Source: an uncultured Bacteroidales bacterium
GTDB lineage: Bacteria > Bacteroidota > Bacteroidia > Bacteroidales > UBA932
Direction of reading: 5' to 3'
DNA: 64,000 nucleotides
NCBI GenBank assembly: GCA_900320545.1
Contig: ONSU01000018.1
Span: 18,824-82,823, forward strand
This document shows, in pieces, positions 62,216-64,000 of this stretch. The notes below the pieces were generated by a model. It saw only the letters and a program-made list of their open reading frames with translations, had not been told where the DNA came from and ran no database searches. Each line of letters begins with the position of its first letter. Position 1 is the first letter of the stretch. A program made the position numbers and the translations under genes.

Positions 62216-63217
62216 ATGGTATCTTACAAAGAACTGGGCCTTGTGAACACCCGTGAAATGTTTGCCAAGGCCGTCGCAGGCGGTTACGCCATCCCTGCAT
62301 TCAACTTCAACAATATGGAGCAGCTCCAGGCCATCATCCAGGCCAGCGCCGAGACCAAGTCTCCCGTGATTCTCCAGGTCTCCAAGGGTGCTCGCAACTA
62401 TGCGAACCAGACGCTTCTCCGCTATATGGCCGAGGGTGCCGTCGAGTACGCCAAGGAACTGGGCTGGGAGCATCCCCAGATCGTTCTCCATCTGGACCAC
62501 GGCGACAGCTTCGAGCTTTGCAAGAGCTGCGTGGATATGGGCTTCTCCTCTGTGATGATTGACGCTTCTTCCCTCCCTTATGAGGAGAACATCGCTCTCA
62601 CCAAGAAGGTCGTCGATTATGCGCATCAGTACGATGTGACCGTCGAGGCCGAGCTCGGCGTGCTGGCCGGTGTCGAGGATGAGGTTGCCTCCGAGGTCTC
62701 CCATTACACCAAGCCCGAGGAAGTGATTGACTTCGCCACCCGTACCGGTTGCGATTCCCTCGCCATTTCCATCGGAACGAGCCACGGTGCCTACAAGTTC
62801 AAACCCGAGCAGTGCACCCGCGACCCCAAGACCGGCCGCCTCGTCCCTCCGCCGCTCGCTTTCAACGTGCTGCACGAGATCGAGAAGAAGCTGCCCGGCT
62901 TCCCGATCGTCCTCCACGGCTCCTCCTCCGTCCCGCAGGAGTATGTCGACATCATCAACGCCAACGGCGGCAAACTGCCCGACGCGGTGGGTATCCCCGA
63001 GGAGCAGCTCCGCGAGGCCTCCAAGAGCGCCGTCTGCAAGATCAACATCGACAGCGACAGCCGTCTGGCGATGACCGCCGCCGTCCGCAAGGTCTTCACC
63101 GAGAAGCCCGGCGAGTTTGACCCGCGCAAATACCTCGGCCCCGCCCGCGACGAGATGAAGAAGCTTTATATGCACAAGATCGTCAACGTGCTCGGCTCCG
63201 ACGGCAAAGCCCTCTAA
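62216..63217 (+). CDS. fba: Class II fructose-bisphosphate aldolase
   Basis: The enzyme interconverts fructose 1,6-bisphosphate with two triose phosphates in glycolysis and gluconeogenesis. The 333-residue protein has AIPAFNFNNMEQLQAI, ILQVSKGARNYAN, the zinc-site motif VLHLDHGDSFELCKSC, VEAELGVLAGVEDE, GTSHGAYKF and the phosphate-binding VLHGSSSVPQE. It takes up glyceraldehyde 3-phosphate made by KdgA, giving a functional link to the uronate loci. It has its own promoter (62141), and pckA follows after 21 bp. Confidence 0.95.
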   Translation: MVSYKELGLVNTREMFAKAVAGGYAIPAFNFNNMEQLQAIIQASAETKSPVILQVSKGARNYANQTLLRYMAEGAVEYAKELGWEHPQIVLHLDHGDSFELCKSCVDMGFSSVMIDASSLPYEENIALTKKVVDYAHQYDVTVEAELGVLAGVEDEVASEVSHYTKPEEVIDFATRTGCDSLAISIGTSHGAYKFKPEQCTRDPKTGRLVPPPLAFNVLHEIEKKLPGFPIVLHGSSSVPQEYVDIINANGGKLPDAVGIPEEQLREASKSAVCKINIDSDSRLAMTAAVRKVFTEKPGEFDPRKYLGPARDEMKKLYMHKIVNVLGSDGKAL

Positions 63218-63238
63218 TCCTTAAAATATATTCCAATC

Positions 63239-64000
63239 ATGGCACAGATCAATTTAGCCAATTACGGTATTACCGGCGTCAAGGAGATTCTTTACAATCC
63301 CACTTACGAGGTCCTCTACAATGAGGAGACCAAGCCCGGCCTCGAAGGCTACGACAAAGGCCAGGTCACGGAACTCGGCGCCATCAACGTGATGACCGGC
63401 ATCTACACCGGCCGTTCGCCCAAGGACAAATACATCGTCTACGACAAGACCACCAAGGAAGGCGCCCCCGGCGAAATCTGGTGGGACACCGAAGGCTACC
63501 ACAACGACAACCACAAGATGTCGGAAAAGACCTGGAAGGTCGTCAAGAAACTCGCCCAGAAGCAGCTCAGCGGCAAGCGCCTCTTCGTAGTGGACGGTTT
63601 CTGCGGCACCCACGCCGACACCCGGATGAAGGTCCGCTTCATTATGGAAGTCGCCTGGCAGGCCCACTTCGTCACCAATATGTTCATCCGTCCGAAGAAC
63701 CAGAAGGAATTCGACCAGGAACCCGATTTCGTCGTCTACTGCGCCGCCAAGGCCAAGGTCGAGAACTACAAGGAGCTCGGCCTCCGCAGCGAAACCTGCG
63801 TCGCTTTCAATGTCACCTCCCGTGAGCAGGTCATCCTCAACACCTGGTACGGCGGCGAGATGAAGAAGGGTATGTTCTCGATGATGAACTACTACCTTCC
63901 TCTGAAGGGCATCGCCGCGATGCACTGCTCCGCCAACACCGACATGAACGGCGAGAACACCGCCATCTTCTTCGGCCTCTCCGGCACCGGCAAGACCACC
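63239..64000 (+). CDS. pckA: Phosphoenolpyruvate carboxykinase (ATP), N-terminal part
   Basis: PckA interconverts oxaloacetate and phosphoenolpyruvate with ATP/ADP. The gene starts at ATG 63239 ([20 protein letters not shown]) and runs off the right edge after 254 codons. Visible motifs are [18 protein letters not shown] (the oxaloacetate-binding RSPKDK region), [47 protein letters not shown] and the P-loop GLSGTGKTT at the very end. It follows fba by 21 bp and is probably co-transcribed, consistent with gluconeogenic use of the pyruvate and triose from uronates. Confidence 0.96.
   Translation, partial: MAQINLANYGITGVKEILYNPTYEVLYNEETKPGLEGYDKGQVTELGAINVMTGIYTGRSPKDKYIVYDKTTKEGAPGEIWWDTEGYHNDNHKMSEKTWKVVKKLAQKQLSGKRLFVVDGFCGTHADTRMKVRFIMEVAWQAHFVTNMFIRPKNQKEFDQEPDFVVYCAAKAKVENYKELGLRSETCVAFNVTSREQVILNTWYGGEMKKGMFSMMNYYLPLKGIAAMHCSANTDMNGENTAIFFGLSGTGKTT

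Noticed and set aside
1-64000. tRNA or rRNA genes, CRISPR arrays, integrases or insertion-sequence transposases
   Set aside because: None were recognised on either strand. The repeats found are short palindromes without spacers or transposase genes.

Overview
The window looks like a chromosome segment of a fairly GC-rich Bacteroidales bacterium. The evidence is two SusC/SusD-type outer-membrane uptake loci, many Bacteroidetes lipoproteins with a hydrophobic leader ending in Cys, promoters of the Bacteroidetes form TTG/TTTG-N19-21-TAnnTTTG, and typical families (DUF4861, FISUMP-type and BACON-like domains, IPT/TIG glycan-binding lipoproteins). The genus cannot be fixed from this sequence.

Layout. 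1-2941 (+): end of uxaB, uxaA and a nucleosidase (galacturonate catabolism). 3124-4179 (-): LacI regulator. 4268-6626: a FISUMP-type lipoprotein and an ExuT-like hexuronate transporter. 6718-11077 (-): DUF4861 lipoprotein, kduI, kduD, a GntR/FCD regulator and a jelly-roll lyase-like lipoprotein, with an alpha/beta hydrolase divergent at 11154. 12253-31499 (-): one long probable alginate locus in transcription order susC, susD, two IPT/TIG lipoproteins, two PL6 lyases, a 138-bp palindromic element, PL17, kdgF, an MFS transporter, an SDR reductase, a 47-residue peptide gene, a beta-helix lipoprotein and a leaderless lyase domain behind an in-frame stop. 31751-48815 (+): a pectin locus of kdgK, a BACON-like lipoprotein, kdgA, GH28, a CE12-CE8 fusion, GH105, PL1, susC, a frame-broken susD and a large beta-helix lipoprotein. 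48868-64000: housekeeping genes (FAD oxidoreductase, tsaD, tamB-like, rsmI-like, mtaB-like, MBL hydrolase, CYTH, nadD, gmk, fba, start of pckA) and a second FISUMP-type lipoprotein.

How it works together. Alginate would be cut by PL6 and jelly-roll lyases, reduced to unsaturated monouronate by PL17, linearised by KdgF and reduced by the SDR to 2-keto-3-deoxygluconate (KDG). Pectin would be de-esterified by CE12-CE8, cut by PL1 and GH28, and finished by GH105; KduI/KduD and UxaB/UxaA take its uronates to KDG. KdgK and KdgA serve both routes.

Two operator families can be read by eye. AATTGGTTnACCAATT palindromes (probable GntR sites) lie at the alginate susC promoter and between the facing lyase and esterase promoters, with related half-sites at gntR. 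TTCCGTnnCCGTGCACGrAA sites (probable LacI sites) lie upstream of lacI, kdgK and the pectin susC. The 251-bp gap between the two loci carries one of each, so it may be a regulatory switch between alginate and pectin use.
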